Source: Pedobacter namyangjuensis
GTDB taxonomy: Bacteria; Bacteroidota; Bacteroidia; Sphingobacteriales; Sphingobacteriaceae
Length of the DNA stretch: 64,000 nucleotides
Direction: 5' to 3'
Assembly: GCF_003313325.1 (NCBI RefSeq)
Contig: NZ_QMHQ01000003.1
Span: forward strand, 664,762-728,761
Position numbers and translations under genes: made by a program. The notes beneath the pieces were generated by a model that saw only the letters and a program-made list of their open reading frames with translations, had not been told where the DNA came from and made no database searches. Every line of letters begins with the position of its first letter. Within the stretch, counting starts at the first letter, position 1. Shown piece by piece: positions 38,194 through 48,027 of this stretch.

Positions 38194-38565
38194 GCTTAAC
38201 TTAATGACATTAACCGCAGGCAGGCGAAAACAAATTTAAAAACTTGTAGTGGCAAGCAGGATTGCCATAAATTGATGCAGAAATTTACGCTTCAAAACAT
38301 TAAAAATTTTCAGGTTTCCATAGCATTTTTCAAATTTTAGGCAGAATATCGCCAATTTACAATGCAAGCATAATATCTATACCGAATACCGTTTTCGCTT
38401 TCGGTCTACCTACTAACATTGTATGGCATGTAAAACAACTATTAAACAAATTAAAATTCTGAATAAATCAATTATTTAAGAATTAAATTTTTATTTAATT
38501 TATTTTCAATTTCTCTTGCTTGTTTATGAACCAAAAACTAAATTGGTTTTTATAAAACAACAACA

Positions 38566-38688
38566 ATGCATAACCCTAATAACTTTACTTTAAGCAACAA
38601 CTTTAATGCGATTTCAAAAGTCGTATTGATTGTCATTCTTATTGTTAATATTATTCTGCTACTAGATAAGCAGCTAGGGTCGCTATAA
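38566..38688 (+). CDS. Candidate ilv operon leader peptide (40 residues)
   Basis: This short ORF runs from ATG 38566 to TAA 38686-38688. Residues 19-33 read VVLIVILIVNIILLL, so 14 of 15 codons are Val, Ile or Leu, the three end products of the operon that starts 74 bp later. A strong terminator lies between it and ilvE, and a sequence at its stop codon can pair with the terminator arm. This is the layout of classical leader peptides such as E. coli IlvL. The alternative is a real single-helix membrane protein, since the same residues would also form a membrane segment. Position and RNA pairing favour the leader role. Confidence 0.75.
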   Translation: MHNPNNFTLSNNFNAISKVVLIVILIVNIILLLDKQLGSL

Positions 38689-38744
38689 ACTGAATTATAC
38701 TCAACAACCTAAAGCGTCCCGATTAAAAACGGGACGCTTTTTTT
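38656..38744 (+). promoter_or_regulatory. Candidate ribosome-mediated attenuator of the ilv-leu operon
   Basis: Three alternative pairings can be drawn. Protector: CTGCT (38656-38660, Leu codons) with AGCAG (38669-38673). Antiterminator: GGGTCGCT (38677-38684) with AGCGTCCC (38713-38720), seven of eight pairs. Terminator: 38711-38721 with 38730-38740. A ribosome that reaches the stop codon would cover GGGTCGCT and allow termination. A ribosome stalled on Val/Ile/Leu codons would leave it free and prevent termination. The logic is inferred from sequence only. Confidence 0.65.
38711..38744 (+). terminator. Attenuator terminator upstream of ilvE
   Basis: AAAGCGTCCCG (38711-38721) pairs perfectly with CGGGACGCTTT (38730-38740) around an 8-base loop, followed by TTTT. 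It lies between the leader ORF and ilvE, so it would block the whole operon if always active. Confidence 0.9.
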
Positions 38745-38761
38745 AAATAACCAAATTGAAA

Positions 38762-39652
38762 ATGCAATACTACGATTCTAACTCGGTCATCTATTTAAAC
38801 GGTTCTTTTGTTAAAGCCGCAGAGGCGAAAACAGATTTGTATGGTCAATCTCTACATTACGGCTTGGCTGCATTTGAGGGAATTAGAGCTTACAAAACCC
38901 ATAACGCAACCAGAATTTTTAAGGCTGCAGCACATTTTGAGCGTTTGCAACGCTCATGCGAGTTGGTTGGAATCCCTTACCCATGGGATAATAAGGAACT
39001 GATTAAGAAAACGTATAGGTTGTTGGAAAAAAACAATTTGAAAGATGCTTATATACGTCCTCTAGTGTACAGCGATCCTAATATGACTTTAATTGCTCCC
39101 GAAAAAGCCAACATTATGATTTGTGCTTGGGAATGGGGCGCATATTTAGGCGATAAACAATTAAAAGTTTGCATTTCTCCTTTTCAAAGGCCAAACCCTA
39201 AATCAACTTTTGTTGAAGCAAAAATTAGTGGGCATTACGTAAACTCTATTTTAGCAACAACCGATGCTAAAAAACGAGGGTTTGACGAAGCTTTACTTTT
39301 AGACGCAAATGAAAACGTTGCTGAAGGTTCTGGCGCAAACATTTTCATCGAAAAAGGCGGAAAATTATATACGCCTGCATTAGGCAATATTTTAGCTGGT
39401 ATTACTCGTGCAACAGTTATCGAGCTTTGCCATATGTTAGATATTGAGGTAATTGAAAAAACCATAAGTGTAGATCAATTGAAAAATGCCGACAGCGCTT
39501 TCTTTTGCGGAACTGCTGCAGAAATAATTGGAATCCATACTATTGACGATACCGTTTATCGCCAGAAGTGGAGCGACAGTATAGGTTCTACCATACAAAG
39601 AGCCTACAAAAACTTAGTATTAGAGAAAGTAAATTACGAGGTGATTATTTAA
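38762..39652 (+). CDS. ilvE: Branched-chain amino acid aminotransferase
   Basis: The start is set at ATG 38762; a TTG two codons earlier also opens the frame. The 296-residue PLP enzyme of fold type IV has YGLAAFEGIRAYKT, the catalytic Lys in VEAKISGHYVNS, and LLDANENVAEGSGANIFI that binds PLP phosphate. It performs the last step of Val, Ile and Leu synthesis in the cytoplasm. It is the first enzyme gene after the attenuator. Confidence 0.97.
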   Translation: MQYYDSNSVIYLNGSFVKAAEAKTDLYGQSLHYGLAAFEGIRAYKTHNATRIFKAAAHFERLQRSCELVGIPYPWDNKELIKKTYRLLEKNNLKDAYIRPLVYSDPNMTLIAPEKANIMICAWEWGAYLGDKQLKVCISPFQRPNPKSTFVEAKISGHYVNSILATTDAKKRGFDEALLLDANENVAEGSGANIFIEKGGKLYTPALGNILAGITRATVIELCHMLDIEVIEKTISVDQLKNADSAFFCGTAAEIIGIHTIDDTVYRQKWSDSIGSTIQRAYKNLVLEKVNYEVII

Positions 39653-39739
39653 AAGATGTGAGAATTTAGATAATGAGATTTGATAAATGAGCATCAAGTA
39701 GCGAGTATCCAGTATCAAGACCAATGAACAATTGAACTA

Positions 39740-41434
39740 ATGAACCAAACAATGAACGAAATCAATAAATACAGTAAAACATTTACACAAGATCCAACAC
39801 AACCTGCGGCACAAGCCATGCTTTATGGAATTGGCTTAACCGATGCCGATATGGCTAAAGCACAAGTTGGCATTGCAAGTATGGGTTATGATGGGAATAC
39901 ATGCAACATGCACCTTAACGATTTGGCAAAGGATGTGAAAGCTGGTGTCTGGAAAAATGATTTAGTGGGTTTGGTTTTTAACACGATTGGTGTAAGCGAT
40001 GGGATGAGCAACGGAACAGACGGCATGCGTTACTCGTTAGTTAGTCGTGATGTAATTGCCGATAGTATCGAAACCATTTGTGGTGGCCAATATTACGATG
40101 GCATCATTTCTATTCCGGGTTGCGATAAAAATATGCCAGGGGCGATAATGGCCATGGCTCGTTTAGATCGTCCTTCAATTATGGTTTATGGTGGCACAAT
40201 TGCTCCAGGGCACTACAAAGGCGAAGAATTAAATATCGTTTCTGCTTTCGAAGCTTTAGGGCAGAAAATATGTGGCAATCTTTCTGAAGAAGATTATCAA
40301 GGGATTATTAAACATACTTGTCCGGGTGCAGGCGCATGTGGCGGTATGTACACAGCAAATACTATGGCATCGGCAATTGAGGCCTTAGGCATGAGCTTAC
40401 CTTACTCGTCGTCAAACCCGGCCATTAGTGCAGAGAAAAAGCAAGAGTGCCTAGATGCTGGCAAATACATTAAAATCCTTTTAGAAAAAGATATTAAACC
40501 ATCTGATATCATGACGAGAAAGGCATTCGAAAATGCAATTCGTTCGATCATTATTTTAGGTGGAAGTACGAATGCAGTTTTACATTTTATTGCAATGGGA
40601 AAAGCCATCGGCGTAGAAATTACGCAAGACGATTTCCAACGCATGAGCGATGTAACACCTGTTTTAGCCGACTTTAAACCAAGTGGAAAATACCTGATGC
40701 AAGATTTACATCAGTATGGCGGTATCCCAGCAGTGTTAAAATATTTATTGGACGAAGGCTTGCTACACGGAGACTGCCTAACCGTAACTGGAAAAACAGT
40801 AGCTGAGAATTTAGCGGATGTAAAATCGATTATGGATTACGATCAGAAAATCATCCAAAAACTAAGCGAGCCTATTAAAACCACTGGCCACCTGCAAATT
40901 CTTTACGGCAACTTGGCCGAGAAAGGTTCGGTTGCAAAAATATCTGGTAAAGAAGGCGAAAAATTTGAAGGCCCCGCTCGTGTATTCGATGGCGAACACG
41001 ATTTAATCGCTGGTATTTCTAGCGGTCGCGTTAAACCTGGCGATGTGATTGTGATTAAGAACTCCGGTCCGGTTGGTGCACCGGGTATGCCCGAAATGTT
41101 AAAACCAACGTCTGCAATTATCGGAGCAGGATTAGGCAAATCTGTTGCATTAATTACAGATGGTCGTTTCTCTGGCGGAACCCACGGTTTTGTGGTTGGT
41201 CACATTACCCCCGAATCTTACAAAGGCGGTTTAATTGGTTTGGTTGAAGATGAAGATCGAGTTTTAATTGATGCGGTTAACAACATTATTAGCTTGCAAG
41301 TAAGCGAGGAAATTATCGCAGAGCGAAGAAAAAAATACATTCAACCTGCTTTAAAAGTTAATAAAGGCGTGCTTTACAAATATGCTAAAACAGTATCAGA
41401 CGCAGCTAGTGGCTGTGTAACTGATGAATACTAA
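39740..41434 (+). CDS. ilvD: Dihydroxy-acid dehydratase
   Basis: The 564-residue product shows cluster-ligand cysteines in [20 protein letters not shown] and [14 protein letters not shown], and the C-terminal [17 protein letters not shown]. It converts dihydroxy acids to 2-keto acids in Val and Ile synthesis. A second ATG four codons in is an alternative start. The spacer from ilvE holds a degenerate repeat (ATCAAGTAGCGAGTATCCAG). Confidence 0.98.
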   Translation: MNQTMNEINKYSKTFTQDPTQPAAQAMLYGIGLTDADMAKAQVGIASMGYDGNTCNMHLNDLAKDVKAGVWKNDLVGLVFNTIGVSDGMSNGTDGMRYSLVSRDVIADSIETICGGQYYDGIISIPGCDKNMPGAIMAMARLDRPSIMVYGGTIAPGHYKGEELNIVSAFEALGQKICGNLSEEDYQGIIKHTCPGAGACGGMYTANTMASAIEALGMSLPYSSSNPAISAEKKQECLDAGKYIKILLEKDIKPSDIMTRKAFENAIRSIIILGGSTNAVLHFIAMGKAIGVEITQDDFQRMSDVTPVLADFKPSGKYLMQDLHQYGGIPAVLKYLLDEGLLHGDCLTVTGKTVAENLADVKSIMDYDQKIIQKLSEPIKTTGHLQILYGNLAEKGSVAKISGKEGEKFEGPARVFDGEHDLIAGISSGRVKPGDVIVIKNSGPVGAPGMPEMLKPTSAIIGAGLGKSVALITDGRFSGGTHGFVVGHITPESYKGGLIGLVEDEDRVLIDAVNNIISLQVSEEIIAERRKKYIQPALKVNKGVLYKYAKTVSDAASGCVTDEY

Positions 41435-41516
41435 GGTAAAATAATGGTTCGTGGAGACACAAACCATGGCAAAAAATAGTCATCCCGACTAAAACCTAAA
41501 TATTAAATGAGTTACT

Positions 41517-42089
41517 ATGGGAATCATCAAAAGTATTCAAAGTAGAATTTATACAATTCGGGGTGAGAGAGTAATGTTAGATTTCGATTTGGCATCACTT
41601 TATGAAGTTGAAACAAAAGTGTTAAATCAAGCAGTTAAGCGTAATATTGAACGTTTTCCAGATGATTTTATGTTTAGGCTTTCCGAAAGTGAATGGGAAA
41701 GTATGCGGTCACAAATTGTGACCGCATATGAAGAAACCTCGAAACCATCATCGCGAATTGTAATGATTGGCCAAAATAAGAGAAATACAAGTATTACTCC
41801 TTACGCTTTTACAGAACAAGGCGTAGCGATGCTAAGTGGAGTTTTAAGAAGTGAAAGGGCGATTAACATGAATATTGCCATAATGAGAGCGTTTGTAGAT
41901 GTTCGGAAAATTTTGCTCAAACAAAGCAACATTAATGAACAGTTACTAGAAATTAAAGAGCGACTTGGAGAACACGATGTTCAATTAAATGAGCTCTATG
42001 ACGCAATGGATAATATGCTTGATGAAAAAATTGCTCAATTAACATGGAAAGATCGGGAGCGGATTGGGTTTAAAATAAAAGATAAATAG
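41517..42089 (+). CDS. ORF6N domain protein
   Basis: The 190-residue product opens with the ORF6N domain (VMLDFDLASLYEVETKVLNQ, NIERFPDDFMFRL, ITPYAFTEQGVAML), then has a charged, probably coiled-coil tail (EQLLEIKERLGEHD, LYDAMDNMLDEK). ORF6N domains occur in phage anti-repressors and in many chromosomal genes of unknown role, and are thought to bind DNA. Here it interrupts the ilv operon between ilvD and ilvB, with 82 bp before and 18 bp after, so it is probably co-transcribed. Confidence 0.92.
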   Translation: MGIIKSIQSRIYTIRGERVMLDFDLASLYEVETKVLNQAVKRNIERFPDDFMFRLSESEWESMRSQIVTAYEETSKPSSRIVMIGQNKRNTSITPYAFTEQGVAMLSGVLRSERAINMNIAIMRAFVDVRKILLKQSNINEQLLEIKERLGEHDVQLNELYDAMDNMLDEKIAQLTWKDRERIGFKIKDK

Positions 42090-42107
42090 AACCACAAAAA
42101 TATAAAT

Positions 42108-43859
42108 ATGGAAACTGCACAAGACACAATACAAACGGCCGAGGCTAAAGCAGAAACCTCAACAAAAACTTTTAAGGGAACAGGGTCTCAGGCTTTGCTA
42201 AACGGCTTGATAAGCGAAGGTGTTCATACTATTTTTGGTTATCCAGGTGGTGCGATTATGCCCATTTATGATGCACTATATGATTACGCAGATAAACTAA
42301 CGCACATCTTGGTTCGCCACGAGCAAGGTGGCATACATGCTGCACAAGGTTTTGCTAGAACAAGTGGCCAAGTAGGTGTAGTTTTCGCTACAAGTGGACC
42401 AGGTGCAACAAATTTGGTCACGGGTTTAGCTGATGCTCAAATCGACAGTACTCCCCTAGTTTGTATCACAGGTCAAGTGTTTGCTCATTTATTAGGAACA
42501 GATGCTTTCCAAGAAACAGACGTAATTAACATTACAACTCCGGTAACGAAATGGAACTACCAGATTACCGATGCGAAGGAAATTCCGGAGGTTTTGGCTA
42601 AAGCTTTTTATATTGCTAAAAGTGGCCGACCTGGACCGGTATTAATAGATATTACCAAAAATGCTCAATTACAACTTGATGAGTTTCCAGAATACATCAA
42701 GTGCAACCACATCCGTTCATATAGGCCAAAACCAAAAGTTAGGATTGAGTATGTGGAGCAAGCAGCAAAGCTGATTAACGAAGCGAAAAAACCTTTTGTA
42801 TTGTTTGGGCAAGGTGTAATTTTAGGTAAAGCCGAAGCAGAATTTAAAACCTTCATCGAAAAAGCGGGAATTCCATCTGCATGGACAATTATGGGCGAAG
42901 GTGCTATTCCTACAACCCATCCTTTAAATGTGGGCATGTTGGGTATGCATGGCAATTACGGTCCGAATGTATTAACTAACGAATGTGATGTTTTAATTGC
43001 TATAGGTATGCGTTTCGATGATCGTGTTACAGGTCGTTTAGATAAATATGCAAAACAGGCAAAAGTTATTCATTTAGATATTGACCCTGCTGAAATTGAT
43101 AAAAACGTAAAGGCCGATGTTGGTGTTTGGGGTGATTGTAAAGAAACTTTGCCTTTGTTAACAAACTTAGTTAATGAGAGTAAACACGAAGATTGGCTGG
43201 CCTTATTTAGAGATTATAACCAGCAAGAAATAGATCAGGTAATTACGCCAGAGCTTTATCCACAGGGTGATGAAATGACGATGGGCGAAGTATTGCGCAA
43301 CATTAACGAAATATGCGGTGGCGATGCAATTATTGTAACCGATGTTGGTCAGCACCAAATGGTGGCTTGCCGTTATGCAAAATTTAACAATACGCGTAGT
43401 AACGTAACTTCTGGTGGTTTAGGAACCATGGGCTTTGGTTTGCCGGCGGCGATTGGCGCTAAATATGGCGCTCCAGACAAAACGGTTATCGCCATTATTG
43501 GCGACGGTGGTTTTCAAATGACCCCACAAGAATTGGGTACCATTATGCAGTTTGGCGCCGAAGTAAAAATCTTGATTTTAAACAACCGTTTCTTAGGCAT
43601 GGTGCGCCAGTGGCAACAATTATTCCATGACAAGCGCTATTCTTTTGTGAATATTACTAGTCCGGATTTTGTGGCTTTAGCAAAGGCATACTATATAGAA
43701 GCCGATAAAGTTGACGAGCGTGCAAACTTGAGAACGGCTTTAGAAACTATGATTAACCATAAAGGTTCGTACTTATTAGAAGTTATGGTTGGCAGGGAAA
43801 ACAATGTGTTTCCGATGGTGCCACAGGGATGTAGCGTAAGTGAGATTAGATTAAAGTAA
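42108..43859 (+). CDS. ilvB: Acetolactate synthase, large (catalytic) subunit
   Basis: The 583-residue ThDP enzyme has FGYPGGAIMPIYDAL with the catalytic Glu further on in VRHEQGG, ATSGPGATNLVTG, and the ThDP-Mg motif GDGGFQMTPQEL to LNNRFLGMVRQWQ. It condenses pyruvate with pyruvate or 2-ketobutyrate, the first common step of the pathway. An N-terminal extension of about 25 polar residues precedes the core. The small subunit follows. Confidence 0.98.
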   Translation: METAQDTIQTAEAKAETSTKTFKGTGSQALLNGLISEGVHTIFGYPGGAIMPIYDALYDYADKLTHILVRHEQGGIHAAQGFARTSGQVGVVFATSGPGATNLVTGLADAQIDSTPLVCITGQVFAHLLGTDAFQETDVINITTPVTKWNYQITDAKEIPEVLAKAFYIAKSGRPGPVLIDITKNAQLQLDEFPEYIKCNHIRSYRPKPKVRIEYVEQAAKLINEAKKPFVLFGQGVILGKAEAEFKTFIEKAGIPSAWTIMGEGAIPTTHPLNVGMLGMHGNYGPNVLTNECDVLIAIGMRFDDRVTGRLDKYAKQAKVIHLDIDPAEIDKNVKADVGVWGDCKETLPLLTNLVNESKHEDWLALFRDYNQQEIDQVITPELYPQGDEMTMGEVLRNINEICGGDAIIVTDVGQHQMVACRYAKFNNTRSNVTSGGLGTMGFGLPAAIGAKYGAPDKTVIAIIGDGGFQMTPQELGTIMQFGAEVKILILNNRFLGMVRQWQQLFHDKRYSFVNITSPDFVALAKAYYIEADKVDERANLRTALETMINHKGSYLLEVMVGRENNVFPMVPQGCSVSEIRLK

Positions 43860-43956
43860 TTAGAACAAGGATAAAGGAACAAAGATTAAAGACCAAGTTT
43901 TATACATCACATCTTTTATCAATGTTCTTTGCTCTTCACTCCATAAAAAAAATATC

Positions 43957-44595
43957 ATGAGTACTGAAGATACTATAAAATACCAGCCAGCAAAAGCTGA
44001 TTACGAAGGCAAGCAAGAATACAATATTATTGTTTACGCAGAAAACCGCATTGGTTTGCTTAATCGTATTGCTATTATCTTTTCTAAAAGGAAGATCAAT
44101 ATTGAAAGTTTAAATACTTCGCCTTCAGAGATTGAAGGGATACACAGGTTCAATATTGTAATTACAGAGAGTTATGAAGTAGTACGCAAATTGGCTCGTC
44201 AGATTGAAAAACAGGTAGAAGTTCTGAAAGTGTATTTTAATACTGCTGATGAAATTATCTGGCAAGAATTGGCGCTTTACAAAGTGTCGACCGATGAGAT
44301 TGCGGAGAAAGTAACGGTAGAAAGATTACTTAGACAATATGGTGCAAGTGCAGTAGTAATCCGTAAGGATTATACCGTTTTTGCCGTAACTGGGCACAGA
44401 GAAGAAACTGATTCTTTGGTAAAAGCTTTAGAACCTTACGAACTGATTGAATTTGTACGCTCGGCAAGGGTGGCAATTATTAAAGACAGTGCGAGTTTCC
44501 ACGAAAAACTGAAAGAGTTTGAAGCTTTTGAACCGGGAGAAGAACTAGTAGAAAATGAGTTTTTAGATAAAGGCGAGAAGATATTTACGATGTAG
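43957..44595 (+). CDS. ilvN: Acetolactate synthase, small (regulatory) subunit
   Basis: The 212-residue product has an N-terminal ACT domain (VYAENRIGLLNRIAIIFSKR, INIESLNTSPSEIEG) that binds valine for feedback control, and a second ACT-like half ending near residue 170. It activates and regulates IlvB. The 97-bp gap from ilvB carries GGAACAAAGATTAAAG repeats. Confidence 0.96.
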   Translation: MSTEDTIKYQPAKADYEGKQEYNIIVYAENRIGLLNRIAIIFSKRKINIESLNTSPSEIEGIHRFNIVITESYEVVRKLARQIEKQVEVLKVYFNTADEIIWQELALYKVSTDEIAEKVTVERLLRQYGASAVVIRKDYTVFAVTGHREETDSLVKALEPYELIEFVRSARVAIIKDSASFHEKLKEFEAFEPGEELVENEFLDKGEKIFTM

Positions 44596-44597
44596 GA

Positions 44598-44691
44598 GAA
44601 AGTCGGGAAGACGGAAAGACAGAAAGTCGGAAAAGTTAGAACGACTGAGATTATCTCACCATATCTCGCGGACTTTTCGGACTTCCAGACT
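44598..44691. repeat. AGTCGGAAAGTC-type inverted repeat
   Basis: Direct copies of AGTCGG, GACGGAAAGAC and AGAAAGTCGG on the left oppose GGACTTTTCGGACTTCCAGA on the right. Similar GACTTCCAGACTTTACTGAC text occurs at about 58205-58230. Confidence 0.55.
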
Positions 44692-44700
44692 GAATTAACT

Positions 44701-44828
44701 AAACCTGATTGAAGCGAAAATACTTTTTCATGGTAAAATTGAAAAGATTGCCACATCGTTCCTCCTCGCAATGACGTAAAAGGAGCGAATGACATTGACA
44801 AAAAGATTGTAGCAAAAAGCAGGACTGC
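44701..44828. repeat. Palindromic interspersed element, copy B, with a nested repeat
   Basis: The ends are AAACCTGATTGAAGCG and AAAAAGCAGGACTG. The interior contains GATTGCCACATCG to CTCGCAATGACG (44746-44776), a copy of another repeat family. Confidence 0.65.
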
Positions 44829-44915
44829 ATAAGCCAAGAACTACTGACATTCATTTTCAAAAAAAGAAAGCTGAAAGACCAAGAATAAATAAAAAATAAA
44901 GCGAGAACAGCATGA

Positions 44916-44940
44916 GATTGCTTCGTACCTCGCAATGACG
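44916..44940. repeat. Interspersed repeat GATTGCTTCGTACCTCGCAA
   Basis: It is the same family as 49481-49566, in single-arm form, 36 bp before ilvC. Confidence 0.75.
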
Positions 44941-44976
44941 ATTAAACTTAAATCAACCGATATAACATAAAAAACA

Positions 44977-46458
44977 ATGGCAAATTATTTTAACACATTA
45001 CCTCTTAGAGAAAAATTAAACCAATTAGGCGTATGCGATTTCATGGACAGTTCTGAATTTTTGGACGGCGTGAGTGCATTAAAAGGCAAAAAATTGGTGA
45101 TTGTAGGTTGTGGCGCACAAGGCTTAAACCAAGGTTTAAATTTAAGAGATAGTGGTTTAGATGTAAGCTACACTTTACGTAAGGAAGCTATTGAGGGTAA
45201 AAGAGATAGCTGGAAAAATGCGACTGAAAACAATTTCAAAGTTGGTACTTACGAAGAATTAATCCCTACTGCTGATGTGGTAATTAACCTTACGCCAGAT
45301 AAACAACACACTGCAGTTGTAAATGCAATTATGCCTTTGATGAAAGATGGCGCCACTTTATTGTACTCTCATGGTTTCAACATTGTGGAAGAAGGCATGC
45401 AAATACGTAAAGATTTAACGGTTATTATGGTGGCACCTAAATGCCCAGGTAGCGAAGTTAGAGCAGAGTATGTTCGCGGTTTTGGTGTACCTACTTTAAT
45501 TGCGGTTCACCCTGAAAACGACCCACAAGGAAAAGGACTAGCACAAGCTAAAGCTTATTGTGTAGGTACAGGCGGTCACAGAGCTGGTGTTTTAAAATCA
45601 TCTTTCGTTGCGGAGGTTAAATCTGATTTAATGGGTGAGCAAACCATTCTTTGTGGTTTATTGCAAACTGGTTCTATCCTATCTTTCGATAAAATGGTTG
45701 AAAAAGGAATTGATGCGGGTTACGCATCTAAACTGGTTCAATACGGTGTTGAAGTAATTACGGAAGCTTTAAAGCAAGGTGGTATTACTGCAATGATGGA
45801 TAGATTGAGCAATGTTGCCAAAATCAAAGCTTTCGAAATTTCGGAAGAATTGAAAGACATCATGCGCCCGTTGTTTCAAAAACACCAGGATGATATCATG
45901 AGTGGCGAATTTAGTCGCACAATGATGGAAGATTGGGCTGCTGGCGATAAAAACCTGTTGAAATGGAGAGCTGAAACAGGCGAAACTGCTTTCGAAAAAA
46001 CACCTGCCGGTGATGTTAAAATTGGTGAGCAGGAATATTTCAATAACTATTTATTGATGGTTGCTTTTGTTCGTGCTGGTGTTGAATTGGCTTTCGAAAC
46101 AATGGTTCAGGCAGGTATCAAACCAGAATCTGCTTACTACGAATCGTTACACGAAACGCCACTTATTGCCAATACGATAGCTCGTAAAAAATTGTTCGAA
46201 ATGAACCGCGTAATTTCTGATACTGCTGAATACGGCTGTTACTTATTCGATCAGGCTTGTAAACCATTATTGGCTGATTTCATGAAAAAAGTAGATACTG
46301 ATTTAGTGGGTAAAAACTTTAACGAAGGCAAAGATGGCGCTGTTGATAACAGAAAATTAATTGATGTTAACGAGGCAATCCGCTCTCATGAAGTTGAACA
46401 AATTGGTGCTACTTTACGCAAGGCGATGACTGCAATGAAAGCGATTAAAACTGCATAG
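44977..46458 (+). CDS. ilvC: Ketol-acid reductoisomerase, class II (long form)
   Basis: The 493-residue product is the long type with a duplicated C-terminal knotted domain. The NADPH-binding loop is [18 protein letters not shown]. The Mg-binding region includes [17 protein letters not shown] and a later repeat of this half. It converts acetolactate or acetohydroxybutyrate to dihydroxy acids. Confidence 0.98.
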   Translation: MANYFNTLPLREKLNQLGVCDFMDSSEFLDGVSALKGKKLVIVGCGAQGLNQGLNLRDSGLDVSYTLRKEAIEGKRDSWKNATENNFKVGTYEELIPTADVVINLTPDKQHTAVVNAIMPLMKDGATLLYSHGFNIVEEGMQIRKDLTVIMVAPKCPGSEVRAEYVRGFGVPTLIAVHPENDPQGKGLAQAKAYCVGTGGHRAGVLKSSFVAEVKSDLMGEQTILCGLLQTGSILSFDKMVEKGIDAGYASKLVQYGVEVITEALKQGGITAMMDRLSNVAKIKAFEISEELKDIMRPLFQKHQDDIMSGEFSRTMMEDWAAGDKNLLKWRAETGETAFEKTPAGDVKIGEQEYFNNYLLMVAFVRAGVELAFETMVQAGIKPESAYYESLHETPLIANTIARKKLFEMNRVISDTAEYGCYLFDQACKPLLADFMKKVDTDLVGKNFNEGKDGAVDNRKLIDVNEAIRSHEVEQIGATLRKAMTAMKAIKTA

Positions 46459-46468
46459 AATAAAAAAA

Positions 46469-46536
46469 TGTCATCCTAAGCTTGTCGAAGGAATTCTTTT
46501 ATTCTTTAAGAAGTCTTCGACAGGCTCAGACTGACA
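46469..46536. repeat. TGTCATCCTAAGCTTGTCGA palindrome between ilvC and leuC
   Basis: TGTCATCCTAAGCTTGTCGA on the left opposes TCGACAGGCTCAGACTGACA on the right. This is a repeat type common between genes of Bacteroidota, by memory. Confidence 0.75.
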
Positions 46537-46555
46537 ACATTAAATACAAAACAAA

Positions 46556-47962
46556 ATGTCAAAAACATTAGTAGAAAAAATTTGGGATGCACACGTTGTA
46601 AAAAGTGAAGAGGGGTTTCCTGATATTTTATACATTGATACACACTTAATACATGAGGTAACTTCTCCGCAGGCCTTTGATGGCTTGCGGAAGAGGGGTT
46701 TGCCTGTTTTTCGTCCACAACAAACGGTGGCAACGGCCGACCATAATGTGCCAACTTTGAACCAGTTGTTGCCAATTAAAGAAGAGCTTTCTCGCTACCA
46801 GGTGGATATGCTAACTAAAAATTGTGCGGAATTTGGGATTGAACTTTATGGTTTAGGACATCCTTTTCAGGGAATTGTTCACGTAATTGGCCCGGAATTG
46901 GGTATTACACTACCGGGAAAAACGATGGTTTGTGGCGATAGTCACACGTCTACGCATGGTGCTTTCGGAGCAATTGCTTTCGGGATCGGAACATCGCAAG
47001 TGGAGCAGGTTTTTGCAACGCAATGTTTATTGCAGTCGAAACCTAAAACCATGAAAATTGAGGTCAACGGCGAACTCGGAAAAGGTGTTGGTGCAAAAGA
47101 TATTATCCTTTACATCATCTCTCAGATTTCAGCAGCTGGTGGAACAGGATATTTTATCGAATATGCGGGTTCAGCAATTGAAAGTTTGAGCATGGAAGCC
47201 CGGATGACGATTTGCAACATGAGTATCGAAATGGGCGCTAGAGGCGGTTTAATTGCTCCAGACCAAACCACTTTCGATTACATTAAAGGTAGAGAATTTG
47301 CGCCAGTTGGCGAAGAATGGGACAAAGCCTTAGCTTATTGGAAAACATTGTATAGCGATGTTGATGCAAAATTTGATAGTGTGTTAACTTTCAAAGCAGA
47401 AGACATTGCGCCTATGATTACTTACGGAACCAACCCAGGAATGGGAATGGGCATCCAAGAGCATATTCCTGCAACTAATGCGCAACCTGAGAAAGAAAAA
47501 CTTTCTTACCAAAAGGCTTTAGATTATATGGGCTTTGATGATGATGCGTCATTAATCGGCAAACCAGTTGATTACGTTTTCATAGGAAGTTGTACCAACT
47601 CTCGTATTGAAGATTTACGCGAAGTAGCTGATTTTGTAAAAGACAAACGCAAAGCGGATAACGTAACCGTTTGGATTGTTCCGGGTTCGAAACAAGTGGA
47701 GCAACAAGCAAAAAATGAAGGATTAGATAAAATTTTCGAAGCAGCTGGTTTCCAATTACGTGAGCCTGGCTGTAGTGCTTGTTTAGGTATGAATGAAGAT
47801 AAAATCCCGGCAGGTAAATATTGTGTGTCAACTTCAAACAGAAATTTTGAAGGCAGACAGGGGCAAAATGCAAGAACCTTACTCGCTAGTCCGTTAACTG
47901 CTGCCGCTGCTGCAGTTACGGGAGTTATAACGGATGTGAGAGAGTTTTTAGCTGAAAGCTAA
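46556..47962 (+). CDS. leuC: 3-isopropylmalate dehydratase, large subunit
   Basis: The 468-residue aconitase-fold subunit has [33 protein letters not shown] and [11 protein letters not shown], which hold the [4Fe-4S] cluster cysteines, and [12 protein letters not shown]. It isomerises isopropylmalate in leucine synthesis with LeuD. The leuD gene is separated from it by a methyltransferase gene, an uncommon arrangement. Confidence 0.98.
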   Translation: MSKTLVEKIWDAHVVKSEEGFPDILYIDTHLIHEVTSPQAFDGLRKRGLPVFRPQQTVATADHNVPTLNQLLPIKEELSRYQVDMLTKNCAEFGIELYGLGHPFQGIVHVIGPELGITLPGKTMVCGDSHTSTHGAFGAIAFGIGTSQVEQVFATQCLLQSKPKTMKIEVNGELGKGVGAKDIILYIISQISAAGGTGYFIEYAGSAIESLSMEARMTICNMSIEMGARGGLIAPDQTTFDYIKGREFAPVGEEWDKALAYWKTLYSDVDAKFDSVLTFKAEDIAPMITYGTNPGMGMGIQEHIPATNAQPEKEKLSYQKALDYMGFDDDASLIGKPVDYVFIGSCTNSRIEDLREVADFVKDKRKADNVTVWIVPGSKQVEQQAKNEGLDKIFEAAGFQLREPGCSACLGMNEDKIPAGKYCVSTSNRNFEGRQGQNARTLLASPLTAAAAAVTGVITDVREFLAES

Positions 47963-48027
47963 AAGCAGAAGATTAAAGCTTAGATGCTCTTAGGTTTCTT
48001 AAATCGTAAAAAATAAAATAAGTAGAG

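Larger units (their letters stand above)
37813..38565. other. Intergenic region between the antiporter gene and the ilv leader ORF (753 bp)
   Basis: It contains one palindromic element (37886-38000), a perfect 18-bp inverted repeat (38142-38193) set within further GC-rich inverted sequence, and an AT-rich tract before the ilv leader. I found no ORF with protein-like character and no convincing promoter consensus for the leader. Confidence 0.6.
44596..44976. other. Intergenic region between ilvN and ilvC (381 bp), repeat-rich
   Basis: It is largely repeats: GACTTCC/GGAAGTC units (44598-44691), a palindromic element with another repeat nested inside (44701-44828), and a further repeat (44916-44940). 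A minus-strand open frame here is made of repeat sequence and is not credible. Confidence 0.65.

Noticed and set aside
38566..38688. Ordinary single-helix membrane protein rather than a leader peptide
   Set aside because: Not fully excluded, but the position before a terminator and the ilv genes, and the pairing of its stop-codon region with the terminator arm, fit a leader better.
41517..42089. Prophage remnant
   Set aside because: A single ORF6N gene without integrase, structural genes or attachment repeats is not enough.
44699..44935. Minus-strand ORF between ilvN and ilvC
   Set aside because: It consists of interspersed repeat sequence and has no protein-like pattern.
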